DNA of 64,000 nt, taken from positions 5,084,001 to 5,148,000 of the forward strand of contig JAUKTV010000001.1 in the NCBI GenBank assembly GCA_030549205.1, written 5' to 3'. How positions within the stretch are numbered: the stretch's first letter is position 1; every line of letters begins with the position of its first letter. A program made the position numbers and the translations under genes. Shown piece by piece: positions 1-11,586 of this stretch. Below the pieces are notes generated by a model. It was not told where the DNA came from. It did not search any database and saw nothing but the letters and a program-made list of their open reading frames with translations. This stretch comes from Apiosordaria backusii (Eukaryota; Ascomycota; Sordariomycetes; Sordariales; Lasiosphaeriaceae).

Positions 1-2338
1 ACCGCCCTCGCCCTCGAGATCAAATCCGCCACTCCTGCGCCCTGACTAAAGTTCAACTCTAGCAGCTTCTGCACAAACTCCGTCAGCAGCTCAGGGGCGT
101 CCTCCACAGTGAAAGCGACCTTGAAGGTGAACGCCGCCAGGACAAGACCGATAGACGAGGCAAAGCTGAGCCAGATGGGGAATCCTGACAGCCCGTAGGT
201 AAGATGCTGCTGGATCCAGAAATATGTCGCCCCGACTAGGCACCAGAGCAAAACCGGGTTGGGGTGGAGGTACATCTTGACAATGTCGGGTTCGCCGGCG
301 AACTTTTGCCCGGTTTGGTTCCAGGATTTGATGATGCGGGCTGCGAGGACGATGGTGCCGAAGGAGATGGTGTGGGCTATTGGGTGGGGGGTGCGGCTGG
401 GAGGGTTGTGTTAGTTGTTGGGACTTGGAAGGATGGGAAAGGATATCATACCGCTTGAGACCCCTGAAACCAAGATAGCCAAACCAGGCTGTCGTAGCCC
501 AGTACCAGAAATGCTGCTCCTCCTCGACATAGCTGCTGGCAAACATCATGGCCCCATACGCGACAACAATGCCGGCAAAGGGCACAAACGCTCCGGCCTT
601 GTCCTCCACCGACCAAGCCGCGGCAACGACAGCCAGGAACAAAGCAGCAACAGAAGCAGCCCCACCAAGGAACATCTTGTTCATGTCGTAATTACTCGCC
701 ATGCCGCTCAAGAACCCCTGAGCCTCGTGAAGCCACTGTTTTTTGTTAGCTTTTCCCCTGACAATCTGTTTTGGAAATTTTGAACAAAGACCTACGTTTT
801 CAGCCTTGGGGATCATCTCCTGATAAAGCTCAGGACTCCCACCCCTATACACCTGCTGATAAAGCCGCTCAAACTCCATGTACCCAGCCGCCAGCTTCTC
901 ATCATCCGTCTCAGGCTTGCCATCCTCCTTGAATGACCACTCAAACATCTTTTGCCCAAAAGCCGCAGTGGCAACTTGCATGATCTGATCCGCGTTTCGC
1001 ATCAAAATCTCAGCCTTGACTTCGTTGTCAGACCAGAAAGGCAAGAAATCGGGGATTGTCGCGCCGAGGTTGTTCTTGGGGACTGGGACGCCCATCAGCG
1101 CGGCCAGTGTCGGTGCCAGATCAGACTGTTCGACGGTGTCATAGTATTGGAAGCTTGGGTTTTCTGGCAACGGGGCTCGGAGCTTCTTGTTCAGTTTCTT
1201 GAGTTTGGGCGAGATGAAGACCAGGGCTGGGGAGGTCTCTCCAGCGGAGGATGCGCCGTGGTTGCCGGCGTCGTTCATGCCGTGGTCTCCGCAGACGACA
1301 AAAAGGGTTGATTTGAGGTGATCCTGGGACTCAATGGCCTGGTAGATCTGCTTGACGATGCCGTCCATCTCGCGCTGCTTGGGGAACATATGGGGGCTGG
1401 TACAGTTAGTATGGCATGCATCTTTCCTGTCGCATGTGGGCGGCTTACCTTCTCGGCCCACCCTTGTGCCCAATATGGTCCAAGCCAAGATAATGCAGAA
1501 CCATAGTATTCCAATCGTCCCTCTGCAGCTCTTCCGGAATATGTCTCGTGACGTTGTTGTCCACCTCGGTAAAGTCCTGTAGCCCCCTCAGTCAGCCTCC
1601 AAACCCCCTCTCCAAAACTGGCCAGGTGCACAAACCGAAACAAAAAAGCTCGTCGTCCCATCAGCGCGATCAAACATCCCAGGAAACAGCTTCAACCACG
1701 TATCATCTCCATACATGACCACCTTCCCCGTTCCCTTCTTCTTCATCTGCGCCAACCAAGTATCCTGCGAAGCCAAGCTCGAGCTCTCATCCCCCTCGTC
1801 CAAGTTGAGAACAACATCCAAAAAAGAAGGAATAGACCCAGTCGTTATCGCCTTGAGCCGCGGCATAGTAACAGTCGGGGAGGTGGCATGCGCCGTAAAA
1901 GGGAGAGCGTTGCCATCGCGGATCAGTCTATTTCCCCCCACCATCAGTCAGCTATCCTGCCCGTCTTTGCGCCGAACCATGCGAAGAGACGTACGATTGG
2001 GTGAATTTGAATCCGCTGTTTTCTACATAGACAAAATCACTGTCGCAAGTCAGTTAGCACAAAACCGCATAATGTACGAGGGAGGGCGCATCAGGGGGGA
2101 GGGGGGAAGGTTACCTTCGCAGCGCATCAATCACCATGAACACCAGCCTATCAAACTGGGCGGGTGGTGGCTCGCCATAGACGGAGCTCTCGCCGTATGT
2201 AGCAAGACCTGGGAGGAGCGGCTTGTATGGGAAGAAGCCTTTGCCAAAGATGAATATGGCGATTGGGATCAGGATGTTGGCTGCCACCAGCAGCACGGAG
2301 CTCAAGATGCCGCCATCGCGACTGCGACGCGGCGACAT
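1..2338 (-). CDS. las21: GPI ethanolamine phosphate transferase 2 (partial, C-terminus off window)
   Basis: This ER membrane enzyme adds phosphoethanolamine to the second mannose of the GPI anchor precursor. Seven exons can be read (2338-2115, 2039-1995, 1927-1636, 1576-1449, 1396-796, 735-452, 396 to the edge). All junctions are GT/AG and in phase, giving about 656 residues. An N-terminal hydrophobic segment is followed by alkaline-phosphatase-superfamily motifs FMVIDALRSDFVY, LDHIGHK and GDHGMNDAGNHG, which carry the metal ligands. Hydrophobic helices fill the C-terminal half. I chose the ATG at 2338 because the family starts just before the first membrane segment. An in-frame ATG at 2476 would add 46 unconserved residues. 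The last membrane helices and the stop lie outside the window. Assignment to LAS21/GPI7 rather than GPI13 or MCD4 rests on the overall motif wording, which I recognise but could not search. Confidence 0.92.
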
Positions 2339-3125
2339 GTCCCCTGATGAGAATTCGAGGCGCGCACGAGCAGCAGTTGGAGCTTCGGTTGGGCGGCTAA
2401 GGCTGTCTTTTGAGAATGGAATCAAGTCTATTGCGTACAGCAGGCCATGTTCAAAAAACCACAAGAAAACAGACAACTGTCAACTCGTTTCAAAAGATAA
2501 GGTTGAGCATCTCGTCCTGGGATTTGGACCTTCTGGAATCTTGAACCCTGGCGGGGCATGGTGATTGGACAGACCCCCTGGCCCCAAGATTGGACCCAGG
2601 CGTCGAGGCCCCACACTTTGCCGCAGTGGTGGCCGAGCCCTTGCACCAAAACGGCAGGTCTTGAACAGCTCAGGAAGGTCTCATGGTCTATCTCGGGGAG
2701 TGCATCACGAGCTAGCAATGGGAAACTGTGGCATTTACAAAAATGTATTTCTCACGAGATCATGTCCTTATGTAAAATTCATGTTGCCACCAAAGAGATT
2801 GTTACTTTTCCACCAAGGGGGTATCAGAACTCGCCTTGAATAGACGAGTGTCGACTTCAACAATTTTCCATGACCGATAACGCCAGAAAAATGACCAAAC
2901 GCCTGAACCAGTCCAATGTTGTGCTGTCTCGATGCTGTGTGCCTCAATCGATGCTATGACCCTTAGCCCGTCATCTCTTTTTGCCCTTTATTTGGACTCA
3001 GGTCTGAGAGAGACCAACCCTGAGTCTGAGGCAGGCCAGATTTGATATAGATGTTGACCGAGGAGCATCTCAGCCTCAGTCATGGTGGGTATCAAAACAA
3101 ATAAGCCTTATTCAAGACTCATGCC
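2339..3125. other. intergenic: las21 promoter side and 3' side of the DUF2423 gene
   Basis: No coding signal was found. The left part is the upstream region of the minus-strand las21 gene. The right part is downstream of the minus-strand DUF2423 gene. ORFs here are short and lack recognisable protein patterns. Confidence 0.6.
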
Positions 3126-3572
3126 TCATTTCTTCTTGCTGTTGGTCTTGGGGCCCTTCTTGCGGAAGACAATGTTTGACTTCTTGCCTCTCCGCTTGCG
3201 CTCCTTCTCCTTGTACTTGGGCGCCGACTTCTCATCAACCTCCATGGCAGCTGAGATAACGTCAGCTAAATATTCATCCGGCTTCACATATAAAGCAAAA
3301 ACTCACCATCCTCCTTCTCGGCCTCAACCTCCTTGGCCTCATCTACAGGCTCTTCTGTAAATGGTATTAGCATATGTTCTCAAAGAATACTAGGGCTTTC
3401 AACACTAACCGTCGTTCATCTCTACTTCCTTCACAGGCTTGGGCTGCGCAATGAGCTCTGCAAGCTTGGCATGAAGGCGCTCAGCACGCGCCGCCTCAAC
3501 GGGCCCGAAGACATTGGCCTTGAGTCTCCGGTTGTTTTGCTTGATAGTGCTGGCTCTTGAACTCTTGCCCAT
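3126..3572 (-). CDS. DUF2423 small basic protein (yeast YBL028C-like, ribosome biogenesis)
   Basis: A lysine/arginine-rich protein of 111 residues with three exons (3572-3410, 3354-3307, 3250-3126), all in phase. The N-terminus MGKSSRASTIKQNNRRLKAN followed by VFGPVEAARAERLHAKL matches the conserved DUF2423 block. The C-terminus ends in a basic tail (KSNIVFRKKGPKTNSKKK), as in the yeast homologue. The middle is acidic and alanine/glutamate rich. Yeast YBL028C is nucleolar and co-regulated with ribosome biogenesis genes, so I infer a nucleolar role. The exact function is unknown. An in-frame ATG at 3623 exists, but the conserved start MGKSSR at 3572 with CAAA upstream is preferred. It faces the SIZ/PIAS gene head to head across about 750 bp. 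Confidence 0.82.
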
Positions 3573-4320
3573 TTTTGCGGTGTTTTGGTGTGTGAAGTGG
3601 AATCGGTGAAAAGCAAGCCTCAAACTCTTGGTGGCGGTTGATAACTGTTGATGGTGAGCAGTGTGGTGAATGAGAATGGGCCAAAAAGTCTAAGCACGGA
3701 TACAAGCATGGGATCAAAGTTGAATTTTTCGACGCCTCGATAACCAAACCCTGGTCCAAGCTCCAACCTCGGGCGTTAGTACAGTACAATACTTTCGAGT
3801 GGCTCCGTAGACCCTTGCTGAACTTTATTTCAGCAGCAATCTAGGCAGCCAAGGCCTTCAAGCCCAATCAACTGCTTGTACTCGAGACTTTCTCCGCACT
3901 CGGTCGAGGATCCGGCGGAGACAGTGGCACCCCCTGCAAAAGGCAACAGTGGACGATCGCTGGACATGCGTTTTCTGCCGCCTAGTTCCGCCTTTTTGTA
4001 TCGACGACAACCCTTAGAGTTTCGCGACAGCGGAGAGCTGTCGGTGACGAGAGCCTCAAATTTAAGCAAGTTACGGACGAAAAAGGCAAACGCGTCAACG
4101 AGGTTCCATCGGTTATCGCACTCCCAAGAAATCGAAGCTAAGCAAACATCTATACAACGCATCGTCACGAGCTGCGCGCACCCGTAAACACACAGGCAGG
4201 TTTACAGCCCTTGAACATCAGGTGCATCGCTCTTTCCTCTCTGAAGTCCGGGGTGGCTGCCCCCAACTCTGGTATTCCAGAGCCGATAATTTGCCGCGCC
4301 TCGAAGCTCCCGCCGAGGTC
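3573..4320. promoter_or_regulatory. divergent promoter region between DUF2423 and SIZ/PIAS genes
   Basis: About 750 bp separate the start codons of two divergent genes, so both promoters lie here. I see no clear TATA box and no conserved ORF. Short ORFs on both strands lack recognisable domains. Confidence 0.55.
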
Positions 4321-6186
4321 ATGGCCGACAGAACGGCAGAGCTGCAGAACCTGACCCGCACCATTCAGAATCCTGCCACTCCAAAGACGGTGCTCCAGCA
4401 AATATGTCAGGTCAACGGTCTTCCTAAGACGGGCAACAAAGTCGATCTTCAAAGGCGGATCAACTTCCGTAAGTTTGAGGGGCTCTCTTCAATTCATCTG
4501 CGACAACCCTTGTTTTCGTCCCTTCCCCTTGCCTGACTACCGCAGAATGACTAACATCCCCTCCCCAGAGCTGTCCGAGGTTTCTGCCAACCAAGACTGG
4601 CAGCACTTCGAGGAGCTTCGCAAAAATATTCTGGCTCGCGCGACTCTTCCAGGCTCCCGACCTCCTCCCGCTGCTACCCCCCGACAGTGAGCCCACCAGT
4701 GGCACCTCTGCATCACGCTACGACTACACGCCTATTATCGGCGACCCAATACCAACCACCACGACCGGCCACTCCACCGCAATATGCTACGATGGCTTCT
4801 CCATACGGCGTTCCGAGTTATCAGGGGCCCTTTGGCTACAACACCCACCCGGCTGGGCTGACGATCCACAAACCACCACCTGCACGACCAGTTGAACCCT
4901 TCGCCTTCAAATCGAGCCCTTTCTACGAGCTGAGATACCAGCTCGGCAAAACCCGAGAGTTGGACAGTATGTCGAACTTTACCGTACAATGATGTGGCTG
5001 CGCCTGCTAACAGCAACACAGTAATGACGAGCCACCGGAACACGGAAAAGGTCGAGCTTAGAGCTTCTGAGCTGCAAATGTGCCTTGCAGATCCATCCAT
5101 GAAGGTTCTGGTGTTTTGTGCGAATGGGACAACGCCAGTGCAAGACATTGCATTTCCCTACCAATGCGAGCTGCGGGTAAACGGCGACGAGGTCAAGGCC
5201 AACTTGCGAGGGTTGAAAAACAAGCCGGGCTCGACAAAACCTGTCGATGTCACCTCCATGTTGCGCCTTCGACCTCCCAACTATGCCAACCTCATTGAGG
5301 TGACATATGCCTTGACCCAAAAGGTACCAGTGGTGCGAAATGTCCTTATTCGTTTACTTCCGAGGAAGGCTGACTCCTGTCGCAGAAGTTTTATCTGTCC
5401 GTGATCATCTGCAAAACCACCACGGTGGAGGGTCTGGTGCCACAGATCCGGCAGAAGATCCGGAAGGAGCACGTGGTCGATGAAAGTAGGTGGTGCACAT
5501 GTGTTGTTTTGCGCTCACGATTCATTGCTGATATTTGGGATTCTAGTTACCCAAAAGGCCAGCGATCCTGATGTGGTTGCTACCTCGCAAAATCTGAGTC
5601 TCAAGTGCCCCATCACATATATGCGCCTCAAGAACCCATGCCGCGGGGTCAAATGCAACCATATTCAGTGTTTCGATGCCTCTTCATATCTCCAGATGCA
5701 AGAACAGAGCCCGCTGTGGCTTTGCCCGATCTGCAACAAAGCCACGCCGTTTGATCAGCTGGCAATTGATGAGTGAGTTTCACCTTTGGTTTCTGCGCGT
5801 GTTGTTCTGCTGACACAGTGCTTAGGTATGCGCGTGATATCTTGGCTCGCACATCCGAATCTACGGAGCAGGTTACCATTGAACCAAATGGAGAATGGGC
5901 CCTTACTGGCTCCAAGAAAGATGCGGCTGGTACAAAAAGCCAGGAGGCCAGTTTTGTTGATGATGACGATCTGGTGGTCTACGAAAACCCCAACAAATCA
6001 GGGTACGGCTATGCACAACAGCCGTCGAGTGCCGCTTACCTTGGGACCCCTCAAAGCGGTGCTTCTAGAGATACATCAGCTGCACCGCGGTCATCCAGCA
6101 AGCGTGCTGCTCCAGAGGTTATTGACCTGACCTTTTCTGACGACGAAGAAGACGTTCAGCCGGCGAAGCGCCCGAGATACTACTAG
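4321..6186 (+). CDS. SIZ/PIAS-type SUMO E3 ligase (one-base frame break)
   Basis: A nuclear E3 ligase that helps Ubc9 transfer SUMO to chromatin proteins. Six exons: 4321-4468, 4569-4966, 5022-5323, 5386-5485, 5547-5772, 5826-6186. Domains in order are an N-terminal SAP motif (LQQICQVNGLPKTGNKVDLQ), a proline-rich linker, and a PINIT domain in exons 2-4 (SPFYELRYQLGKTRELD to KFYLSVIICKTTTVEGL). Next comes an SP-RING in exon 5 with zinc-ligand Cys/His (LKCPITYMRLKNPCRGVKC, then NHIQCFD and WLCPICNK). The tail is acidic and ends with a probable SUMO-interacting motif (EVIDLTFSDDEED). The exons sum to 1535 nt, one short of an open frame. In exon 2 the frame closes at TGA 4688-4690 right after a run of six C at 4677-4682. 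One more C there joins both frames into about 511 residues. Orthologous to S. pombe pli1 or yeast SIZ1 by architecture. Confidence 0.9.
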
Positions 6187-6961
6187 AAGCAGGACACCGC
6201 TGCGAAGCCAGTAATGGATGCGCCGGATAGCCAAGATCTACTTGGCCGCTTTTCAGAGTGGGGCCGGCTGCGGAAGGAGAACGCGAAAAGGGCAAGCCAT
6301 CATCCCAACTAGGATGGTTTGATGGGCTGGTGACAGGAAGGTGTTGATGTTGATCTGATGTGTATAATTACAAAATCACGGGGTTTTGCATCCCCGATCG
6401 AGGTTTGGCATGGCATAGGCGTTTTGGGCGGGTGAATTTCATTTCGGGCGTATCACAAACGACAGCCGAAGTTTGGGCTTGGAGGGAGCAGGAGTTTCGT
6501 ACATACGTCGGGTTTGGGCTGAGGAATCTTTTGCCGCAGTTTTTCTTTCTGCTAGGGAAAGAGGGTGATATACCCATGGTTTATGGAATATTTTCTAGCC
6601 ATTGGTTGCTTTTTTTGCAGCTAGATATCTGATAATTGATTTTATAAACAGATGAGAGGTGGTGTCTTTGTGGAATGTTGATGCTCATATTCGTAGCCTC
6701 TGAGATATGTTGTTTAAGTGCATACTGCGTAACTGCATGCGCTGGCCCCACTGTTCTTAGCTCAGTGCTCAAGCTCCAGAGCAACTGGCGGGGATCATTT
6801 GTTCAACCATCTTGAGCTTTCACTTCTAAACAAACAACTCGGCGGATGTTTGATATCAACACCTGCGATTACTCCCTATAACGCGATACTTTTCAATCCG
6901 CATTTCAATCCCCCACAAAGCCCCTCTCTCCCACTTCCTCTCGTCTCTCGCAACAGCCAAC
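6187..6961. other. intergenic: 3' region of SIZ/PIAS gene and trs33 promoter
   Basis: No coding signal. A pyrimidine-rich stretch with TTCAATCCGC and CCCTCTCTCCC directly precedes the trs33 ATG, typical of fungal leaders. Nothing else is recognisable. Confidence 0.55.
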
Positions 6962-8054
6962 ATGTCCTTCGACCCCGTCCCACCCCCCTACAACCACCTC
7001 GATCCCACCGCGCGGTTTCTGTCCTCCTCCGCTCTCGATTTCTTACTCATCGAGTTGGTCCCCATGTCCTACAGGATAACGACTGAATTATCCCCCACAC
7101 AATCAGATCAAACAACACCACCACCAGCGGGCACCGGGACAGGGACAGCAGGAACAGTGACAGGGACGGGGATGGGGATGGGGATGGGAACGGGGATGGG
7201 GATGGGGTTAGGGACAACAGGAACAGGAACAGGCACAGTAGACGAAGACGAAGAAAGAGAAGCGGTGTTTTACCGCCTGGAAAACATTGGCTACAGAGTC
7301 GGTCAGGGGCTTGTGGAACGGTTCGCCAGGGATAGGCCGCGGTTTAGCGACACGCTGGATGTGATCAAGTTTGTTTGTAAGGACTTGTGGGGGCTGGTGT
7401 TTAGGAAGCAGGTGGATAATTTGAAGACTAATCATCGGGTATGTCACACCTTCACCTTCTTCTTGCACGTTTTGGGAGGGGGGGATAGGAAGGGGGGGTA
7501 GGAGGGGGGAGTTGGAGGTTGGGCAAGGGGGGGGGGGGAAGATGACATGGGTTAGGTTTGGGATTGGATATGGAGGGAGGGATTGGGAAATGTGTGGTTG
7601 GTGTTGGATGGGGGGTGTATTAAAGGGGAGGTGGGGGAAATAGAAATGGGAACCATGGCCAGGGCTAAAGGGGAAGGAAGGGAGGGGGTCGAGGGGAAAT
7701 GTTGGAACAAGACAAGATGCTAACATTTGGAATAAAACAGGGTGTGTATGTTCTTACAGACAACAACTTCCGGCCATTGAGTCGGATGAGCGTTGAAACG
7801 GGGGGAAGAAGTGGAGGGGTGCAGCAGGCTGCTGTGGTGAGGGCTCAGCCTGTAAATCTTTTTTTTTTCAACGCTTCCAAAGTCTCACCCCAAAGACAAG
7901 AGATGGCTGCTAACACTAAAGACAGTTCCTATGGGTACCATGCGGCATCGTCAGAGGAGCCCTCGCGGCGATGGGGATACAAGCCACCGTCCAGGCTGAG
8001 ACGACCGAGCTGCCGGGCGCGGTATTCCAGATCAAGACTCTGCCTGCTAAATAG
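6962..8054 (+). CDS. trs33: TRAPP complex subunit Trs33 (TRAPPC6-like)
   Basis: Subunit of the TRAPP vesicle-tethering and Rab/Ypt1 exchange complex at the Golgi. Three exons (6962-7438, 7741-7851, 7926-8054) give 238 residues in phase. Family blocks seen: LDFLLIELVP near the N-terminus, ERFARDRPRF, then DTLDVIKFVCKDLW, FRKQVDNLKTNHRGVYVL and the C-terminal GALAAMGIQATVQAE with ELPGAVFQIKTL. Between the first helix and the conserved core an insertion of about 50 residues is almost only Gly, Thr and Met, encoded by GGGGAT/GGGACA repeats (about 7130-7240). A second low-complexity stretch lies around exon 2 (GGRSGGVQQA). The first intron is 302 nt, long for this genome, and extremely G-rich on the coding strand. 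Confidence 0.9.
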
Positions 8055-9129
8055 TCTGGCCTTTCCCTTTGATGGGTGGGAAATAATATCTTGGTTGTCA
8101 TAGGAGTTGGAGGTCAAGGAAAGCATGGTTTAGGTTTTTTCTCATCGTATCCCAGGTTTTTGGCAAGCAAAAGGCGCAATATGGAGTTTGGTGGAGTTTG
8201 GGGTTGAGGAACGGGTTGTTGATACCTGAAGTGTAAGCTTAGATCATGACGAGGCATTCATTGATTATGAGCTGGTTTTTTTGCCTCTTGTGTGGTTGTG
8301 ACCAGTGTATGACTTCACCTCATCACTTCCATCACCTTACACTTTGGCAACAGCTTCCAAACGAACTCATCACCTTTTACCGCACTCTTTTGTTGGCACA
8401 ATCACTTACCAGCAGGGCTCTCACAATATTCTGCCTCGCTCAACTCCCCGGTCTGGGAATGAAAGTAGGCCGTTGGTTTTTTTTGCATCTTGTAAGATAT
8501 AATACACAGTTGGAGCATGTTGCAGGTTCTGTACCCACCTATGAATACTTGTATAGAGAACATGATTTAATATCATTTGCTCCCTGACCGCACAACTGCT
8601 CACACTGTGCCCCCGCCTGTATATATATACCACAATAGAAAATAGTCGCGTGTGTATTATGTAAACGGGTAAATGGACTACTTCTATATGCTCCTCCCAC
8701 TTTCCCTCCACATCACGTATCCGTACAGCGTGTACAACACACGATCCTCTCCACATCCTCCTCGTCCTACCCTGACCGTCCGGTATTCGTACGCTTAGTC
8801 TGAGCCGTAATAATGGGACCGTCCAGCAAGGACCTCTCCGATCAAGAGTTTACAAGGCACTCTTGCCTGCCTTTATCGCTAGTCACGATGCCCTTACAAC
8901 CTAAAGAAAAGAAGAAAACCAATCAGCTACCCGTTCCTGTCTTGTAGTCTTCTCAAACAATGCGTTTCTATTTTTGTTTTGTTCTATCGGGTGGTCGTCA
9001 CACATCATCACTCTGGCTCCAGCAAACAGAAAAGCCACGAAAGAAGTTACTTGATAAACTACGAATGGCTTGTTGTGTGCGAAGAGAGGTGGAAAATAAA
9101 GGGAAAGACTTTTGGGTATGGGGGGTTGT
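8055..9129. other. intergenic between convergent trs33 and malate dehydrogenase
   Basis: Convergent 3' regions of about 1.1 kb. The content is AT-richer, with a (TA)n-like patch near 8623. No coding signal was found. Confidence 0.6.
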
Positions 9130-10522
9130 TTACTTCTGAGGGGGGTTGTGGGCAAAGGTGACACCCTTTGAAATGTTGCCCTTGAGACCAGCGACGGCAG
9201 CCTCGAGGAGCTTCTTCTCCTTGTCAGTGATGTCGCCGAGGATGTCAATAGCCTTCTCGGCACCGTTGGGCTATTATCTTGTCAGCACAAGAGGTCAAAA
9301 CAAGCTGTACGAAAGACTTACGCCAAGCTCAATGGGGACGGAGAAGAAGTCAACACCAGTCTTCTCAGCAATCTCCTTGCCGCCGGGGACACCGGGGAGG
9401 TAGACGTAGCTGGGCTCAACGAGACCTTTGGCACCCTTGACAGCCTTCAGGAGCTTCTCAGCAAATCTGAGGATCATGTATCAGCAAACGCCCACTTGAT
9501 TTTTCCCAGACTTTTATGCTCACCTGTAACCGGCATAGGCCATGGAGAGGGTAGCAGATCCAAGACCATCCTTGGCCTTGACGACCTCATCACCACCGAA
9601 CTGGACGCGGTTGACAAGAGCATCGTACTTGTCATCGGGGATGGTGACGGAAGGGGTAACCTTGCTGAAGAGAGGGACGATGGTCTCGCCGGAGTGACCA
9701 CCAATGACGGGGACGGTAAGCTCCTGGGGGTTGGACTTGCCCACGATCTCGGCAACGAAGGTCTCGGCACGGACGATATCGAGGGTGGTGACACCGAAGA
9801 GGCGCTGGGCGTTGAAGACACCCTTGGCCTTGAGGACCTCAGCGGAGATGGGGACGGTAGAGTTGACGGGGTTGGAAATGACGAGGATGAAAGCCTTGGG
9901 GGCAACCTCGGCGGCAACCTCGATCAAGCCCTTGACGATACCAGCGTTGATGTTGAAGAGATCGTCACGGGTCATGCCGGGCTTGCCTAGAGCGGGGGAT
10001 CATCGTTAGAACTCATGCGCGGGAACAACAACGGCAGCAACGCTCGGGTAACGTACGGGGAATGCCGGCGGGGATGACAATGATGTCGGCATCCTTGAAG
10101 GCGGCCTTGGCACCGTCATTGGCAGGAAGGTAGCCGGTGGTTTTCTGTTGGTCAGCCGGAGCTCGCGGTTTCGCGGTTCGCGAACTCTATCCTGGTATGT
10201 CACGTCACTTACCGCTTTGGAGGAGATGTGGGACAAGTCGGCAGCGACACCGGGAGTGTTCACGACATCGTACAGGGCGAGCTCGTCAACGAGCGGGGAG
10301 AGCTTCAGAAGAAGAGAGAGGGGCTGCGGAGGTCCGTATCAGTAAAAGCCGCCCCCAACATTTTATCTCAATCTGATCGAGATCGTGGTGGGAGATATAC
10401 CTGACCAATACCGCCAGAGGCGCCAGCAACAACTATTCCCAAGTCAGATATCCGCGTTCTCCGGCATTGAAATATATGCGCAAGCTGCGCTGCTTGGTTG
10501 AGCACTCACCGGCCTTGACCAT
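9130..10522 (-). CDS. mdh: malate dehydrogenase, cytosolic-type (NAD)
   Basis: Interconverts malate and oxaloacetate with NAD. Seven exons (10522-10510, 10432-10401, 10323-10213, 10144-10057, 9986-9524, 9466-9322, 9270-9130) sum to 993 nt, 330 residues. Exon 1 is only 13 nt (ATG plus three codons plus one base). The NAD-binding loop GASGGIGQ spans exons 1-3. [19 protein letters not shown] carries the mobile-loop arginines, [11 protein letters not shown] follows, and the catalytic histidine lies in [13 protein letters not shown]. The protein starts directly at [12 protein letters not shown], so no mitochondrial presequence is present in this model. It ends HNPPQK without an SKL-type peroxisomal signal. 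A cytosolic enzyme is therefore inferred. An upstream alternative exon with a targeting sequence cannot be excluded. Confidence 0.93.
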
Positions 10523-11586
10523 CTTGAATGTGTGAAAGGGGGATAGAGGGGTAAGCTGTTGAGCGCAATGCGATTGTCAGCTTCTGGTGTTTCTTCAACG
10601 GCAAAGGGAGAAAAGAAAAGATATCAGTGAATCACATGCAAGTATCTACCTTAAACTAAGAACGTGTAGGAACTGTTAGAGTCAGAGTCTAACGGTCAAT
10701 GGATAGGATGATGGGAATCTGAGCTGGGGCGGGAGAAAGGGGAAGCTTGGGGGGTAGAGCTTAAGTAGAGTTGGCGGGGTTATGCTTCGGTTGGCTTACC
10801 GCGAACCCGTGTCGTCAGTTGCCCCGCGTTCTTCCCCCCTCAGCCGGCGCCTTGCTAGGGAGCCAGGGAGGGGTCCGTTATTATTGCCGGGGCCCAGTGT
10901 ACATCTAATGCATTGCAGTGTGTCACAAAAACAAAAGATGAGCAAGACGCCATCGGCCTATCCGGGCGTCCCTTCCGCCTGATAAAGCTCAATTGACTCA
11001 CCCCTTTACGCTGTCGCCTCTTATCTATCGCGGCCGCGAAGCTTCACATCACCATATCAAACCCGAGGCTCTGTTCCGGCCGTCATGCGGAAAACGGGCG
11101 GACAGGACATGTGGGTTCCGAGGCCCGACATTCGGGTAGAGAAATCGGGCAAGACCGGGATACTTGCCATGTTTTGTATCCCAAACAGGTTCGTGAGAAT
11201 CCGCCAGTGGGTTCTCTGGGGTTCAATGGATGTTTTCATAAGTACCCCTGGAACGTATTTTACACTTCACATGTCGTCACTCGAGCTTAGCTGTTACAGC
11301 AACAGCTAAGCTCTGGAATCCGGAACCGGTCAAGCTGATCATTATGTATGCCTCGTATATTGACCGCAACACCGCCCGTTGGCTGCAAAACAGACCCCGA
11401 CTGAGTGGGTGATCCTCTGTTTGGATATCAAACGCCATGCCCATTCCTGAATGCAAGATTTGACAATCCGTCCCTGTCCCGATTTTGCCCCGGCATCCCA
11501 TTCGTGTCATGCAACTCTCTGTCTACCCGAGGAGCTGCGGACTCAACATCAGAGCTTTAAACTTTTTCCCTTCCCGTGTCCATCCT
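10523..11586. promoter_or_regulatory. mdh promoter region and 3' side of eL28 gene
   Basis: About 1.06 kb without a gene. It contains the mdh upstream region, a NotI site near 11031, and a perfect hairpin palindrome at 11283-11313 (listed separately). No coding signal. Confidence 0.55.
11283..11313. repeat. perfect 13-bp inverted repeat with 5-nt loop
   Basis: GAGCTTAGCTGTT at 11283-11295 is followed by a 5-base spacer and its exact reverse complement at 11301-11313. It lies in the gap between the mdh promoter and the eL28 3' end. It could be a protein-binding palindrome or an RNA hairpin; nothing in the sequence decides this. Confidence 0.85.

Noticed and set aside
4687..4817. Intron in the SIZ/PIAS gene starting GTGAGC at 4687
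   Set aside because: Only a GAG acceptor would restore the phase, and the skipped part reads as a normal proline-rich linker; the C6 undercall explains it better.
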